Notes: generated from the letters alone by a model not told the origin. Numbered from the stretch's first letter, positions 23,150 to 32,990 are shown. The stretch: DNA of 64,000 nucleotides from Bacteroidota bacterium (GCA_023417815.1 JAEZEI010000052.1:1-64000); one strand, 5' to 3'. Numbers and translations are program-made.

Positions 23150-23986
23150 TTATTCCACCCTGGCATAGGGAACTATCCTGCCCATGATACTATCGTTAAT
23201 GATCATGATATGCCTGAGTTCATCTAATGAAGAGTAAGGTCCGTGCTGGTTCCTGTAGGCTATGATCACCCTGGCAACCTGCCTGAAATAAGGATGGGAG
23301 CGAAGGTCTGCCTCGGTGGCCTGGTTAAGATCAATGGATCTTACTTTTCCCGGGGAGATTGTGAGCATAGGCAAGGCCTTTTCAAGCAATGAATCTTTTA
23401 AGCCATAAATTTCTCGCAATTGGTCCAGGTTTATAAAGCCACCCAGCTTTTCCCTGTAGTTAATGATCCGCGATGCCAGCTTCGGACCTATCCCCGGCAG
23501 GGATTCCAAAGCAGCCGAATCGGCACTGTTGATCTCCGTTTTTCTCTTAGGTTCCTGCAATTTCCTTTCACTGTAAACAGGGGATGAAACACTCTTCGGA
23601 AAACGTGCATAAACTTTAAGGCTGTCCAGGATTCGGCTATCTATTCCCCATATCTTTTCCAGGTCTTCTTTGGTTCTGAATTTTCCTCCTTTTTCGCGGA
23701 ACCGTATAATGTTTCCGGCAGTTTTCTCCTTTATTCCTAATTGTACCAATTGATCCTTCGTAGCGGAATTTGGATCGAAGGAAAAGAATGCGGAGGCTTC
23801 CTCTGCATCATGTTTTATAGAGGATGTTCTGATTTTCCCCGGGAAGGCCAGTAATTCCGCCTCGCTTATCTTAATTGCTGGCTTTCTTAATAGCCAGGGC
23901 AATGTCCAGAGAAAGGCGATTATTATGACCAGGATAAATAATCCCTTGCGTTCAAAACTATTAAAGGATAGGAATTTCGGCTCCAC
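23150..23986 (-). CDS. Membrane-anchored ComEA-like protein with three helix-hairpin-helix units
   Basis: A 278-residue protein with one N-terminal membrane helix (GLFILVIIIAFLWTLPWLL) and then three related HhH modules: near residue 70 (FDPNSATKDQLVQLGI), near 150 (INSADSAALESLPGIGPKLA, the best match to ComEA) and near 218 (IDLNQATEADLRSHPYF). ComEA-type proteins bind double-stranded DNA outside the inner membrane during natural transformation. No comEC or other competence gene is in the window, so the role is inferred. It lies 39 bases upstream of lpxC-fabZ on the same strand. Confidence 0.85.
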   Translation of the reverse strand: MEPKFLSFNSFERKGLFILVIIIAFLWTLPWLLRKPAIKISEAELLAFPGKIRTSSIKHDAEEASAFFSFDPNSATKDQLVQLGIKEKTAGNIIRFREKGGKFRTKEDLEKIWGIDSRILDSLKVYARFPKSVSSPVYSERKLQEPKRKTEINSADSAALESLPGIGPKLASRIINYREKLGGFINLDQLREIYGLKDSLLEKALPMLTISPGKVRSIDLNQATEADLRSHPYFRQVARVIIAYRNQHGPYSSLDELRHIMIINDSIMGRIVPYARVE

Positions 23987-24038
23987 CCTGCAAACTACAC
24001 CGGCAGGAAACCTTTGTCAATTCCCCGAGAGGGTGAAT

Positions 24039-24818
24039 TCAGGGGAGGTGCAGAACAAGCCCATCATATGCAAGATGCTTTCCCCCCGGTAGGGTTGATG
24101 AAACTTCTTCAAAGGTTCCCATCTGGTGGCTTAGGTGCGTGAAATAAGTTTCAGGGATCTCAAGCTGGCTGGAGAGATCTATGGCTTCCTGGAGAGTGAA
24201 ATGCGAAATATGAGCAGCATGGCGCAGGGCATTCAAAACAAGAATGCTGCTGCCGCGCATCTTTTCCTGTTCCTGTTCTTCAATCCTGTTTGCATCCGTG
24301 ATATAGGTAAAATCACCGAATCGGAAACCGAGCACAGGCATCTTCATGTGCCATACTTTTATAGGCTGAACCGGTATATTGCCGATCATGAACTCCGCCT
24401 CACCTATGTCCCGCAAATCTATATCAGGTATGCCCGGGTATTTCTCATCCGTGAAAATATAGCTGAACTCTCTCTTAAGTGCCTGGCGGGATGCAGCAGT
24501 TGCATAAACTTTCATTGAGGTTCGCTGGAAATAATTGTAGGCCTTGATGTCATCTAGTCCTGCAATATGGTCTTTATGATGATGGGTAATGAGAACGGCA
24601 TCAAGTTTATCAACCCCGGCTCTCAGCATCTGGGTGCGGAAATCGGGCGTGGTGTCGATAACGATCGTTGTGGAATCGCTTTCAACAAGGATGCTGCTGC
24701 GGAGGCGTTTATCCTTTTCGTTGGGAGAAGTACAGACCCTGCATTTGCACGCTATCATGGGAACACCGCTGCTGGTGCCGGTTCCCAGGAAAGTGATCTT
24801 TAATGGAGGGCATGGCAT
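24039..24818 (-). CDS. PhnP-like MBL-fold hydrolase
   Basis: A 259-residue metallo-beta-lactamase-fold protein. It begins ITFLGTGTSSGVPMIACKCRVC, with the Cys cluster typical of PhnP-type phosphodiesterases, and has the metal-binding motif THHHKDHIAGLDD. Later His residues in VWHMKMPVLGFRFG and YFTHLSHQMG complete the site. PhnP acts on cyclic phosphodiesters, but Bacteroidota members occur without phn genes, as here, and their substrates are not known. Confidence 0.88.
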   Translation of the reverse strand: MPCPPLKITFLGTGTSSGVPMIACKCRVCTSPNEKDKRLRSSILVESDSTTIVIDTTPDFRTQMLRAGVDKLDAVLITHHHKDHIAGLDDIKAYNYFQRTSMKVYATAASRQALKREFSYIFTDEKYPGIPDIDLRDIGEAEFMIGNIPVQPIKVWHMKMPVLGFRFGDFTYITDANRIEEQEQEKMRGSSILVLNALRHAAHISHFTLQEAIDLSSQLEIPETYFTHLSHQMGTFEEVSSTLPGGKHLAYDGLVLHLP

Positions 24819-24823
24819 CGCTG

Positions 24824-25090
24824 TTATTTCAACTCAGAATGCATTAATGAATCGTAAAGCTTCTGGCTTTCGTGAGTAAGGGCATCGTAATTAATGTCGA
24901 GCTGTGGCAAGAGGTCTGTAAGTGTATTTATCCTTCCTTCCAGTTGAAAGAATTTATTCAGTACAACAACCTTTTTCTCCTGCAGGATGCAATAACCGCT
25001 CTGGAAATTGCCCCTCTCATACCGGATAACATAACCAGATTCCTCTATTATGCGCTCAATTTTATCCAGGTTCGACTGCGTGATCTTCAT
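24824..25090 (-). CDS. Small conserved hypothetical protein
   Basis: An 88-residue soluble protein with no signal peptide. It has a helical N-terminus (LDKIERIIEESGYVIRYERG), a beta segment (SGYCILQEKKVVVLNKFF) and a helical end. It is compactly spaced between porX and the PhnP-like gene (five bases before the latter), suggesting an operon. I recall similar small genes next to this hydrolase in other Bacteroidota but do not know a function. Confidence 0.8.
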   Translation of the reverse strand: MKITQSNLDKIERIIEESGYVIRYERGNFQSGYCILQEKKVVVLNKFFQLEGRINTLTDLLPQLDINYDALTHESQKLYDSLMHSELK

Positions 25091-25164
25091 TACGGTGTGT
25101 TTTCAACAAATTTAAAAATGGTGCAGCTTCCATACTTTTAAATTATCCACAAACGATGGATAAA

Positions 25165-26721
25165 TCATGTACGCGAAGTCATTCTCACCACAGGCACGAT
25201 CATTTCTTCAAGGCTGATTCCTCCATGCTGGAAGGTATTCCTGTAATAATTCACGAAATGATTGTAGTTGTTCGGGTAGCACAGGAACAGGTCGCCTTTC
25301 GCAAATATGAAACTCGAATTAACATTTGGAACGGGCAGTCCCGCCTCTTTGGGATCCCGGAATGCCAGCACATCCTTCTGTTCATAATTCAAATTGCGGC
25401 CATGTTTATACCGCAGGTTAGTAGTGGTTTGTTTATCGCCGATAACCTTTGCGGGAGTTTTCACCCGGGTGCTGCCATGATCTGTTCCAACGATTACGTT
25501 TATGTTCTTGTCGGCGATCTTCTTTAATGCCTGGTGCAGGGGGCTATGCTCAAACCAGCTTTGGGTTATGCTCCGGTAGCTTGTTTCGTCGCTGGCCAGT
25601 TCTTTCAGCACCTCCATTTCTGTACGCGCATGGCTCAGCATGTCAACGAAATTATATACGATAACATTGAAGTCATTCTGAAGGAAATTATGAACATTAT
25701 CCACCAGCTTTTGCCCGTCGCTGTTATTCGTGACTTTGGTATATGAAAACTTTATATCTGATTTTCCGAGGCGTTTTAATTGCGCTTTCAGGAATTCTTC
25801 TTCATAAAGATTCTTTCCGCCTTCTTCATCATCATTCTTCCATTGTTGTGGAAAGCTCTTCTCAATTTCCAGCGGAAGCATACCGGCGAAGATTGCATTC
25901 CTGGCATATTGGGTTGCTGTTGGCAAAATGGAATAGAAAGTTTCTTCTTCCTGAATCCTGAAGCTTTCCGCGAAGATCGGCTGGATTGCTTTCCACTGGT
26001 CGAAACGCAGGTTATCAATCAGAATGAAGAATAATGGCGTTCCTTTTTCAAGGTGCGGCAGAACTTTAAATTTGAGAAGGTTATGGCTCATGATAGGCGC
26101 ATCAGCGCTCTTCGGCGAAACCCAGGAAGCATAATTCTTTGAAATGAACTTGAAGAATTCACTGTTGGCCTCCTGTTTCTGTGTTTCGAAAACTTCCTGC
26201 AGTTCCGGGCTGTCGCTTTTTCTCATTTCCAGTTCCCAGTAAACAAGCTTTTTGTAAATATCCATCCATTCCTGGTAACCCGGGTTATCATTCAGGGCCA
26301 TGAATAGCGAACGAAAATCCTGCTGATATGCTGCAGTGGTCTTTTCTGCAACAAGCCTTTTATTGTCTATTAATTTTTTCAGGCTTAGCAAAACCTGGTT
26401 GGGGTTTACAGGTTTTATAAGGTAATCGCTTATCTGGCTTCCAATGGCCTCGTCCATGATATTCTCCGCCTCATTCTTTGTAATGAGCACCACCGGCAGG
26501 TTGCTGTTAAGTTCCTTTATCTGTTGCAGGGTCTGCAAACCTGTGATCCCCGGCATGGATTCATCCAGGAGAACCACATCCACAATATTCTCCTTCACGA
26601 ATTCCACCGCATCAAAACCATTGGTTCGGGTCTGCACTTCATATCCCTTATTCTCCAGGAACATCACCTGGCTGGTAAGACTATCTATTTCATCATCCAC
26701 CCAAAGGATCTTTGCATTCAT
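25165..26721 (-). CDS. porX: PorX: response regulator with PglZ/alkaline phosphatase-like effector domain
   Basis: A 518-residue regulator of the type IX secretion system. The receiver domain is at 1-120 (WVDDE; phospho-acceptor Asp53 in VVLLDESMPG; Lys in YLIKPVNPN). A helical linker follows, then the PglZ-type domain with FFILIDNLRFDQW, YSILPTATQYARNAIFAG and VGTDHGSTRV carrying metal-binding Asp and His. PorX is known to act with PorY and the sigma factor SigP, and its effector domain has been reported as a phosphodiesterase on oligonucleotides. PorY is not in this window, but gldD and gldE at 44-46 kb fit a gliding or T9SS-bearing cell. Confidence 0.95.
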   Translation of the reverse strand: MNAKILWVDDEIDSLTSQVMFLENKGYEVQTRTNGFDAVEFVKENIVDVVLLDESMPGITGLQTLQQIKELNSNLPVVLITKNEAENIMDEAIGSQISDYLIKPVNPNQVLLSLKKLIDNKRLVAEKTTAAYQQDFRSLFMALNDNPGYQEWMDIYKKLVYWELEMRKSDSPELQEVFETQKQEANSEFFKFISKNYASWVSPKSADAPIMSHNLLKFKVLPHLEKGTPLFFILIDNLRFDQWKAIQPIFAESFRIQEEETFYSILPTATQYARNAIFAGMLPLEIEKSFPQQWKNDDEEGGKNLYEEEFLKAQLKRLGKSDIKFSYTKVTNNSDGQKLVDNVHNFLQNDFNVIVYNFVDMLSHARTEMEVLKELASDETSYRSITQSWFEHSPLHQALKKIADKNINVIVGTDHGSTRVKTPAKVIGDKQTTTNLRYKHGRNLNYEQKDVLAFRDPKEAGLPVPNVNSSFIFAKGDLFLCYPNNYNHFVNYYRNTFQHGGISLEEMIVPVVRMTSRT

Positions 26722-26852
26722 ATCAAATATTTGGTTAAAGGAATAGTAAGCGCATAATACGCGCCAGTATGCGTTCAGGCAAATTTAATTTTTTAGGACC
26801 GCCCTTTGTAGCTTTGATCCACTTTGTAAATCTTTTAACACTCATATACTCA

Positions 26853-28031
26853 ATGGCTTTTCATAAGATCATAAACGATCCGGTGTATGGTTTCATAACC
26901 ATTGATGATACCCTGGTCAATGCCATTATAGCTCATCCTGCATACCAGCGCCTGCGTCGTATCCACCAGATGGCAATGGCCCATCTCGTTTATCCCGGTG
27001 CCGTGCACTCAAGGCTGCATCATTCATTGGGCGCCTATCATCTTATGCGCTGTGCCATCCATGAATTGCGGAGCAAGGGCATTGAGATCACGGCCGAAGA
27101 GGAGCAGGGAGCCAAGATCGCCATCCTTCTTCATGATATAGGCCATGGTCCCTTCAGCCACGCGCTGGAACAGGTTATGGCAGAAGGTATGCACCATGAA
27201 CAGATTTCCCTGATGTTAATGGATGAACTTAACAGGCAGTTCGGCGGAGCCCTCCAGCTTGCCATAGATATTTTTTCAGGGAAACATCCGAAAAGGTTCC
27301 TTCACCAGCTTGTAAGCGGGCAGCTTGATGTGGACCGGATGGACTATCTCACGCGCGATAGTTTTTTTACCGGGGTAATAGAAGGATCGGTGGCATACGA
27401 CAGGATATTGAAGATGCTGACTGTTCACGAAGGAAGCCTGATGGTGGAGGAAAAGGGGATCTACTCTATCGAGAAATTTTTAATAGCCCGCAGGCTGATG
27501 TACTGGCAGGTTTATTTGCATAAGACCGTATTGAGCGCTGAACAGATGCTGCAGCGCATAATAAAAAGAGCAAGACTGGTGGGGGCGGAATGCGACGGCC
27601 CGCTGAACATTTTCATTAATGGTTCGGGTAAAATTGACCTGGGACTGTTTTGCAGCGTAGATGATTCAGATGTGATCATGGCGATAAAGAAATGGCAGTC
27701 GCACGATGATATGGTTTTATCCACCCTTTGCCGGGGCATAATAGACAGGGTATTGCTTAAGGTGCGGTATTTTCCTGGACCTGTTGCGGAGGAGGTGGTA
27801 AATGAAGGAAGGAAGAAGGTGGCTGAAAAGTTGAAAATATCAGAAGAAGATGCATCGTGGCTGGTATTTTCCGGTGAGGCCTCAAGCAGTACCTATAACT
27901 TCGAGGATGAACACATCCATATCCTGTTCAAGGATGGAAGCGTGAGGGATATATCGGAAGTAGACCATGCGCTGATAAATGAAAACCTAAAAGGCAACAT
28001 CAAAAAATATTACATTTGTTCCTTAAGATGA
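26853..28031 (+). CDS. HD-domain phosphohydrolase
   Basis: A 392-residue protein of the HD superfamily related to dNTP triphosphohydrolases. The motif is H-HD-D: HSRLHHSLGAYHL, ILLHDIGHGPFSHALE and LDVDRMDYLTRDS. ATG 26853 (MAFHKIINDPVYGF) is the family-like start; the frame is open to 26769. It is followed after 22 bases by lpxD, a pairing usual in Bacteroidota. Substrate unknown. Confidence 0.9.
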   Translation: MAFHKIINDPVYGFITIDDTLVNAIIAHPAYQRLRRIHQMAMAHLVYPGAVHSRLHHSLGAYHLMRCAIHELRSKGIEITAEEEQGAKIAILLHDIGHGPFSHALEQVMAEGMHHEQISLMLMDELNRQFGGALQLAIDIFSGKHPKRFLHQLVSGQLDVDRMDYLTRDSFFTGVIEGSVAYDRILKMLTVHEGSLMVEEKGIYSIEKFLIARRLMYWQVYLHKTVLSAEQMLQRIIKRARLVGAECDGPLNIFINGSGKIDLGLFCSVDDSDVIMAIKKWQSHDDMVLSTLCRGIIDRVLLKVRYFPGPVAEEVVNEGRKKVAEKLKISEEDASWLVFSGEASSSTYNFEDEHIHILFKDGSVRDISEVDHALINENLKGNIKKYYICSLR

Positions 28032-28053
28032 TTAAATTAGAAGATCACTGAAA

Positions 28054-29106
28054 ATGCAATTCACAGCGGCGCAAATAGCACAGATCATTAATGGAGAGAT
28101 AGTGGGTGATGCCGCCAGTACGGTTTCTTCTTTTGGTAAGATCGAAGAGGCAAAAGAAGGTCAGCTTGCTTTTCTTGCAAACCCCAAATACGAGGATTTC
28201 CTTTACACCACCGGGGCTTCAGTTATCATCATCAATCGCACGCTTCAGCTTAAACAACCACTCAGCGCTACACTGATCAGGGTGCAGGATCCCTACAGTT
28301 CCTTCGCAGTTCTGCTTGATACCTATCAACAGATCAAGACGGAGCAGCTTTCAGGTATTCAGCAACCCTGCTTTATTCACCCTTCTGCAACAATTGGCGA
28401 AAATGTTTACATAGGGGCGCTTGCATATATAGGGGAGAATGTAAGGATCGGCAACGGTGTAAAGATCTTTCCGCAATCCTTCATCGGGAATAATACTTCC
28501 GTTGGAGATAATACTATAATACATGCAGGTGTAAAGATCTACCACGACAGTGTTATCGGCCCGAACGTAAAGATCCATGCCGGTGCAGTGATCGGAAGTG
28601 ATGGCTTTGGATTTGCACCCCAGCCAGACGGCACCTTTAAAAAGGTTCCGCAGATCGGTAACGTGGTGATAGAACATGATGTGGAAATAGGCGCTAATGC
28701 TACGATCGATCGGGCAACTATTGGCTCAACGCTTATAAAAGCCGGCGCCAAACTCGATAACCTAATCCAGGTTGCGCACAATGTTGAAGTTGGAAATAAT
28801 ACGGTGATAGCTGCCCAGGCAGGTGTAAGCGGCAGTACCAAGATCGGCAATAATGTTATGATAGGCGGACAGGCAGGGATCGTAGGGCATATCCAGATCG
28901 CCGATGGCACCCGCATCAATGCGCAGAGCGGGGTAAGTAAATCCATAAAGAATCCAAATACGGCAGTAACAGGCTCGCCTGCATTTGAATATGCAAGCGC
29001 GCTTCGCAGCCAGGCCGTGAACCGCAATCTTCCTGAACTGGAAAAAAGACTTTCTGAACTGGAGAATGTAATTAAAGAGTTGAGGCTCGGGATGAGGGAA
29101 AGTTAG
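28054..29106 (+). CDS. lpxD: UDP-3-O-(3-hydroxyacyl)glucosamine N-acyltransferase LpxD
   Basis: A 350-residue enzyme for the third lipid A step. The N-terminal uridine-binding domain (IAQIINGEIVGDA, QLAFLANPKYEDFL) is followed by hexapeptide repeats with the catalytic-His region LIQVAHNVEVGNN, and a C-terminal helix. A TACATTTG box at 28011-28018 inside the HD gene could give a separate promoter, though its spacing partner is unclear. A (GGTTGGA)-type repeat follows directly after the stop. Confidence 0.95.
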   Translation: MQFTAAQIAQIINGEIVGDAASTVSSFGKIEEAKEGQLAFLANPKYEDFLYTTGASVIIINRTLQLKQPLSATLIRVQDPYSSFAVLLDTYQQIKTEQLSGIQQPCFIHPSATIGENVYIGALAYIGENVRIGNGVKIFPQSFIGNNTSVGDNTIIHAGVKIYHDSVIGPNVKIHAGAVIGSDGFGFAPQPDGTFKKVPQIGNVVIEHDVEIGANATIDRATIGSTLIKAGAKLDNLIQVAHNVEVGNNTVIAAQAGVSGSTKIGNNVMIGGQAGIVGHIQIADGTRINAQSGVSKSIKNPNTAVTGSPAFEYASALRSQAVNRNLPELEKRLSELENVIKELRLGMRES

Positions 29107-29177
29107 TGGAGTTGGAGGTTTGAGGTTGGAGGTTGGAGGTTTGAGGTTTGAAGTTGGAGGTTTGAGGTTGGAGGTTG
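29107..29177. repeat. GGTTGGA/GGTTTGA simple repeat tract
   Basis: About ten imperfect heptamers (GGAGGTTTGAGGTT and variants) follow the lpxD stop. The complementary unit CCTCCAA recurs at 37905-37937, so this is a dispersed microsatellite-like family. No gene overlaps it. Confidence 0.85.
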
Positions 29178-29271
29178 AACGACAATTTATATCCATTGAT
29201 TTTCAGTCTTTTCCTTATTCTCTTTCCCGATCTGTCTCTCTTTCTTTAATTTGCGGCACTAAAACTGACTT

Positions 29272-30411
29272 ATGGACTTCAGGCCAGATGAGATTACGGA
29301 ACAGGTTAGCGCTTCGGCACGCGATTTTGCCCGCCAGCATATTAAGCCTCATTTGATGGAGTGGGATGAAAGCCAGGAATTTCCTGTTCATATTTTCAAG
29401 GAAATGGGAAAACTGGGCCTGATGGGTGTTCTGGTACCGGAAGAGTATGGGGGTACCGGGCTTGGATATTTTGAATACAGTTCCATAATCCAGGAAATAG
29501 CAAAGGTTTGTGGCTCCATCGGGTTATCTCTTGCCGCGCATAATTCTCTATGCACCGGTCATATTCTCACCTTCGGTAACGAAGAACAAAAGAAAAAATA
29601 CCTTCCCAAACTAGCCACCGCAGAATTCATAGGCGCATGGGGCCTCACAGAGCCCAATACAGGCAGCGATGCTGGTAATATGAAAACCACAGCGGTAAAG
29701 GAAGGGGATAACTGGGTGATCAATGGAACCAAGAGCTGGATCACTCATGGGAAAAGTGGTGATGTAGCAGTGGTGATCTGCCGCACCGGCGAACCTCGTG
29801 CAAAAAATAATTCAACTGCATTTATCGTAGACCGTAATACGCCCGGTTTCCAGGCAGGAAAGAAAGAGAATAAACTGGGTATGCGTGCCAGCGAAACTGC
29901 AGAAATGATCTTCGATAATTGTGTGATCCCCGATTCAAACCGTTTGGGCGAAGTGGGAGAAGGTTTTAAACAGGCTATGAAGGTGCTTGACGGAGGTCGT
30001 ATCTCCATTGCTGCGTTGAGTCTCGGAATTGCCAAAGGAGCCTACGAAGCTTCGGTTCAATATGCCAAAGAACGCCACCAGTTCGATCAGCCAATCGCGA
30101 ACTTCCAGGGCATCGCCTTCAAACTTGCAGATATGGCTACCAAGATAGAAGCTGCTGAAGTGTTGATAAACCAGGCCTGCGACAGGAAGATGAAAGGTCT
30201 GCCAATGACCAAGGAATCTGCAATGGCAAAATATTATGCCAGCGAGGTTTCTGTTGAAGTAAGCACTGATGCTGTCCAGATCTTCGGGGGATATGGTTAC
30301 ACCAAGGATTTCCCTGTAGAAAAATTCTACCGCGACAGCAAGCTATGCACCATAGGTGAAGGAACAAGCGAGATACAAAAACTGGTGATAAGCCGGGAGG
30401 TTCTGAAATGA
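29272..30411 (+). CDS. Acyl-CoA dehydrogenase
   Basis: A 379-residue FAD enzyme for the first step of beta-oxidation or related branched-chain oxidation. Signatures include WGLTEPNTGSDAGNMKTTA, NGTKSWITHG, YAKERHQFDQPIANFQ and VQIFGGYGYTKDFPVEKFYRD. The C-terminal GEGTSEIQKLVISREV is typical for short-chain or isovaleryl-type members; chain-length preference cannot be fixed. It overlaps the following cytochrome gene by four bases (ATGA). Confidence 0.94.
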   Translation: MDFRPDEITEQVSASARDFARQHIKPHLMEWDESQEFPVHIFKEMGKLGLMGVLVPEEYGGTGLGYFEYSSIIQEIAKVCGSIGLSLAAHNSLCTGHILTFGNEEQKKKYLPKLATAEFIGAWGLTEPNTGSDAGNMKTTAVKEGDNWVINGTKSWITHGKSGDVAVVICRTGEPRAKNNSTAFIVDRNTPGFQAGKKENKLGMRASETAEMIFDNCVIPDSNRLGEVGEGFKQAMKVLDGGRISIAALSLGIAKGAYEASVQYAKERHQFDQPIANFQGIAFKLADMATKIEAAEVLINQACDRKMKGLPMTKESAMAKYYASEVSVEVSTDAVQIFGGYGYTKDFPVEKFYRDSKLCTIGEGTSEIQKLVISREVLK

Positions 30412-30764
30412 GGATACTGATTTGTGCTTTGTTCCTTGCAGGTTGTGCACAGGCGAAAGAGGAAAAGCCAGCACAGGCTACGGTTGCAGTAACTCCAGAC
30501 GCAGCCGAACTTTTCAGGGTAAACTGTTCCCAATGTCATAGGCCAAATAAGGATCTTGTGGCGCCTGCGCTGAAGAATGTTCGTGAAAGATGGTCCGACC
30601 AGGAAAAACTTTACAGGTTCATAAGGAATTCGCAGGAAGTGATCAAGGAAGACAAATATGCAAGGGATCTATTTAAAAAATGGAACAATGCTTATATGCA
30701 GCCATTTCCTGGCCTGACAGATGACGAGATCAAATCCATTTTGGATTATGCAGATTCACAGTGA
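30408..30764 (+). CDS. Small c-type cytochrome lipoprotein
   Basis: A 118-residue protein with a short lipoprotein signal (MRILICALFLAGC, lipid Cys at 13), one haem-binding CSQCH near residue 41, and a candidate Met axial ligand in AYMQPFPGLTDDEI. It probably carries electrons in the periplasm. Its start overlaps the acyl-CoA dehydrogenase stop, and its stop abuts the convergent (p)ppGpp gene. Confidence 0.88.
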   Translation: MRILICALFLAGCAQAKEEKPAQATVAVTPDAAELFRVNCSQCHRPNKDLVAPALKNVRERWSDQEKLYRFIRNSQEVIKEDKYARDLFKKWNNAYMQPFPGLTDDEIKSILDYADSQ

Positions 30765-32990
30765 TCATTCAGTGTCGTAACGGTCCACTCTTTCAATTCC
30801 CTGTAAACTTAAGAGTTCATTCACCAGGTTGTCGAGCTCTTCTTTATCGTGAACGAACACTTTTACATTCCCTTCGAAGATGCCATCTTTTGCTTCGATC
30901 GTCATCGCCGAAATGTTCACCTTCAGTTCACCGCTAATCAGGTTGGTGATCTTATGGATCACACCCACATCATCAAGCCCGATTATCTTTAAACCTGTGA
31001 GGAAAGAGATTTCCTTGTTCTTGGCCCATTTGGTCTTAACCACCCGGTGACCGTAATTAGATAACAGGCGGGTTGCATTAGGACAATTTATCCTGTGGAT
31101 CTTAAGTCCTTCGCCGGTTGTAATAAAACCAAATACGTCATCACCAGGAATAGGCTTGCAGCAGTTTGCAAGCGTATACATGATCTTGTCGCTGCTCTCT
31201 CCAAAAATGATAAGTTCCGAATCTTTAGGCGATTCCTGTTTTTCAAACTCAGGTTTCTCCTCTACAATCCTTACTGGTTTTGGAGGATAGATACGATCTC
31301 CGTGAATGTTGAAATCAGAGAGTTCCTTCAGATCTATCTTCTTGATAGCGATCTCATAAAGAAGGTCGAGAGATGAATTTAGCTTGTAATAGTTAGCGAT
31401 CTCGTCCATGTTCTGCTGGCTCATCGGAACATTCATACCTTCCAGCTTACGCTGTAGTGTATACTTTCCATCTTCTGCGATCTTTCTTTTTTCTTCCTTC
31501 AGCGTGTCTTTGATCTTTGACCGTGCCTTGCTTGTTACAACAAAATTCAGCCATTCGCTGTTTGGCTTTTGCTTGGCGCTTGTAATGATCTCTATCTGGT
31601 CGCCGCTTCTGAGTTTATGACTTATCGGCACCAGCTTGTGATTAACCTTGGCCCCTATACACTTACTGCCAACCGCGGTATGAACGCTGAATGCAAAATC
31701 GAGCGCCGTGGCCCCAACGGGCAGCATCTTGATATCGCCTTTGGGAGTGTATACGTAGATCTCCTCGGTAAGGAATGATGTTTTGAAGTCCTGCAGGAAA
31801 TCGAGCGAGTTGCTATCCTGGTTGCCGAGCGCTTCCCTTATCTGGTGAAACCATTTATCGAATCGGCTTTCATCTGCACTTCCTTCCTTGTATTTCCAGT
31901 GTGCCGCAAGTCCTTTTTCCGCGATCTCGTTCATTCTCCTTGTCCGGATCTGAACTTCCACCCAGCGGCCGCCTGGCCCCATTACAGTGGTATGAAGGGC
32001 TTCATATCCATTGCTTTTCGGATTACTGAGCCAGTCGCGCAGTCTTTCAGGCGAAGGATTATAAGCATCGGTGATCACGCTGTAAACCTTCCAGCAGTCT
32101 GCTTTTTCAGTTTCAGGGGGCGAATCAACGATAATCCTGATCGCGAAAAGGTCATACACCTCCTCAAATGACACTCCTTTCTTCTTGATCTTGTTCCAGA
32201 TGGAGTGAATGCTTTTCGGCCTGCCATAAATTTCAAACTGGAGTCCTGCTTTTTCAAGTTTCTCCTTAAGAGGCCTTATAAAATCATTTATATACCGGGT
32301 ACGTTCTCTTTTTGTTTCCTGCAATTTCTGGGCGATATACCTGTAGGTATCAGGCTCCATGTATTTCATCGCAAGGTCTTCCATTTCTGTTTTGATGCTG
32401 TAAAGACCCATCCGGTGGGCCAGTGGTGCATATACATAAATGGTCTCGGAACAGATCTTCAACTGTTTTTCGCGCTTCATGCTGTCCATGGTGCGCATAT
32501 TATGGAGCCTGTCGGCGAGTTTTATAAGGATCACGCGAGGATCATCCGTCAGCGTTAAAAGGATCTTTCGGAAATTTTCTGCCTGCTGGCTGCTGTTGGC
32601 ATCCAGTACGGTGGAGATCTTGGTGAGTCCATCAACGATCTTGGCTATTTCAGGTCCGAATTCCCGGTGAATATCCTGAAGTGTAATATCGGTGTCCTCA
32701 ACAGTGTCATGCAGCAGTGCGCAAATTGTGCTCCTGATTCCGAGGCCAATTTCTTCCACGCAGATGCGCGCTACGGCGATAGGATGAAGGATATATGGTT
32801 CCCCGCTCTTTCTCCGCATGGTCTTATGAGCCTCAGCGGCCATTTCGAAGCTACTGCGCAGCAATAGTTTATCGCCGGGCTTGAGTTTGGTCTTCAATAC
32901 CCGCAGGAGGCCACGGTATTGCCTGAGGATCTCTTTTTTTTCCTCGTCCTCGGTAAGATTATAGGATGGTATTACCTCTGCGGTACTCAT
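30765..32990 (-). CDS. Bifunctional (p)ppGpp synthetase/hydrolase (Rel/SpoT)
   Basis: A 741-residue RSH protein controlling the stringent response. Domains in order: HD hydrolase (CALLHDTVEDTDI, with the HDxxED motif intact, so hydrolase activity is expected), synthetase (IYGRPKSIHSIWNK; YDLFAIRII; NGYEALHTTV), TGS (IYVYTPKGDIKMLPVGATALDFAF), zinc-finger/helical region (YTLANCCKPIPGDDVFGF) and C-terminal ACT (GVIHKITNLISGELKVNISAM). Rel and SpoT are not distinguishable here, so no symbol is given. Confidence 0.95.
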   Translation of the reverse strand: MSTAEVIPSYNLTEDEEKKEILRQYRGLLRVLKTKLKPGDKLLLRSSFEMAAEAHKTMRRKSGEPYILHPIAVARICVEEIGLGIRSTICALLHDTVEDTDITLQDIHREFGPEIAKIVDGLTKISTVLDANSSQQAENFRKILLTLTDDPRVILIKLADRLHNMRTMDSMKREKQLKICSETIYVYAPLAHRMGLYSIKTEMEDLAMKYMEPDTYRYIAQKLQETKRERTRYINDFIRPLKEKLEKAGLQFEIYGRPKSIHSIWNKIKKKGVSFEEVYDLFAIRIIVDSPPETEKADCWKVYSVITDAYNPSPERLRDWLSNPKSNGYEALHTTVMGPGGRWVEVQIRTRRMNEIAEKGLAAHWKYKEGSADESRFDKWFHQIREALGNQDSNSLDFLQDFKTSFLTEEIYVYTPKGDIKMLPVGATALDFAFSVHTAVGSKCIGAKVNHKLVPISHKLRSGDQIEIITSAKQKPNSEWLNFVVTSKARSKIKDTLKEEKRKIAEDGKYTLQRKLEGMNVPMSQQNMDEIANYYKLNSSLDLLYEIAIKKIDLKELSDFNIHGDRIYPPKPVRIVEEKPEFEKQESPKDSELIIFGESSDKIMYTLANCCKPIPGDDVFGFITTGEGLKIHRINCPNATRLLSNYGHRVVKTKWAKNKEISFLTGLKIIGLDDVGVIHKITNLISGELKVNISAMTIEAKDGIFEGNVKVFVHDKEELDNLVNELLSLQGIERVDRYDTE

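Noticed and set aside
24039..24818. Naming the PhnP-like gene phnP
   Set aside because: No phosphonate genes are nearby, and Bacteroidota members of the family have no shown phn role.
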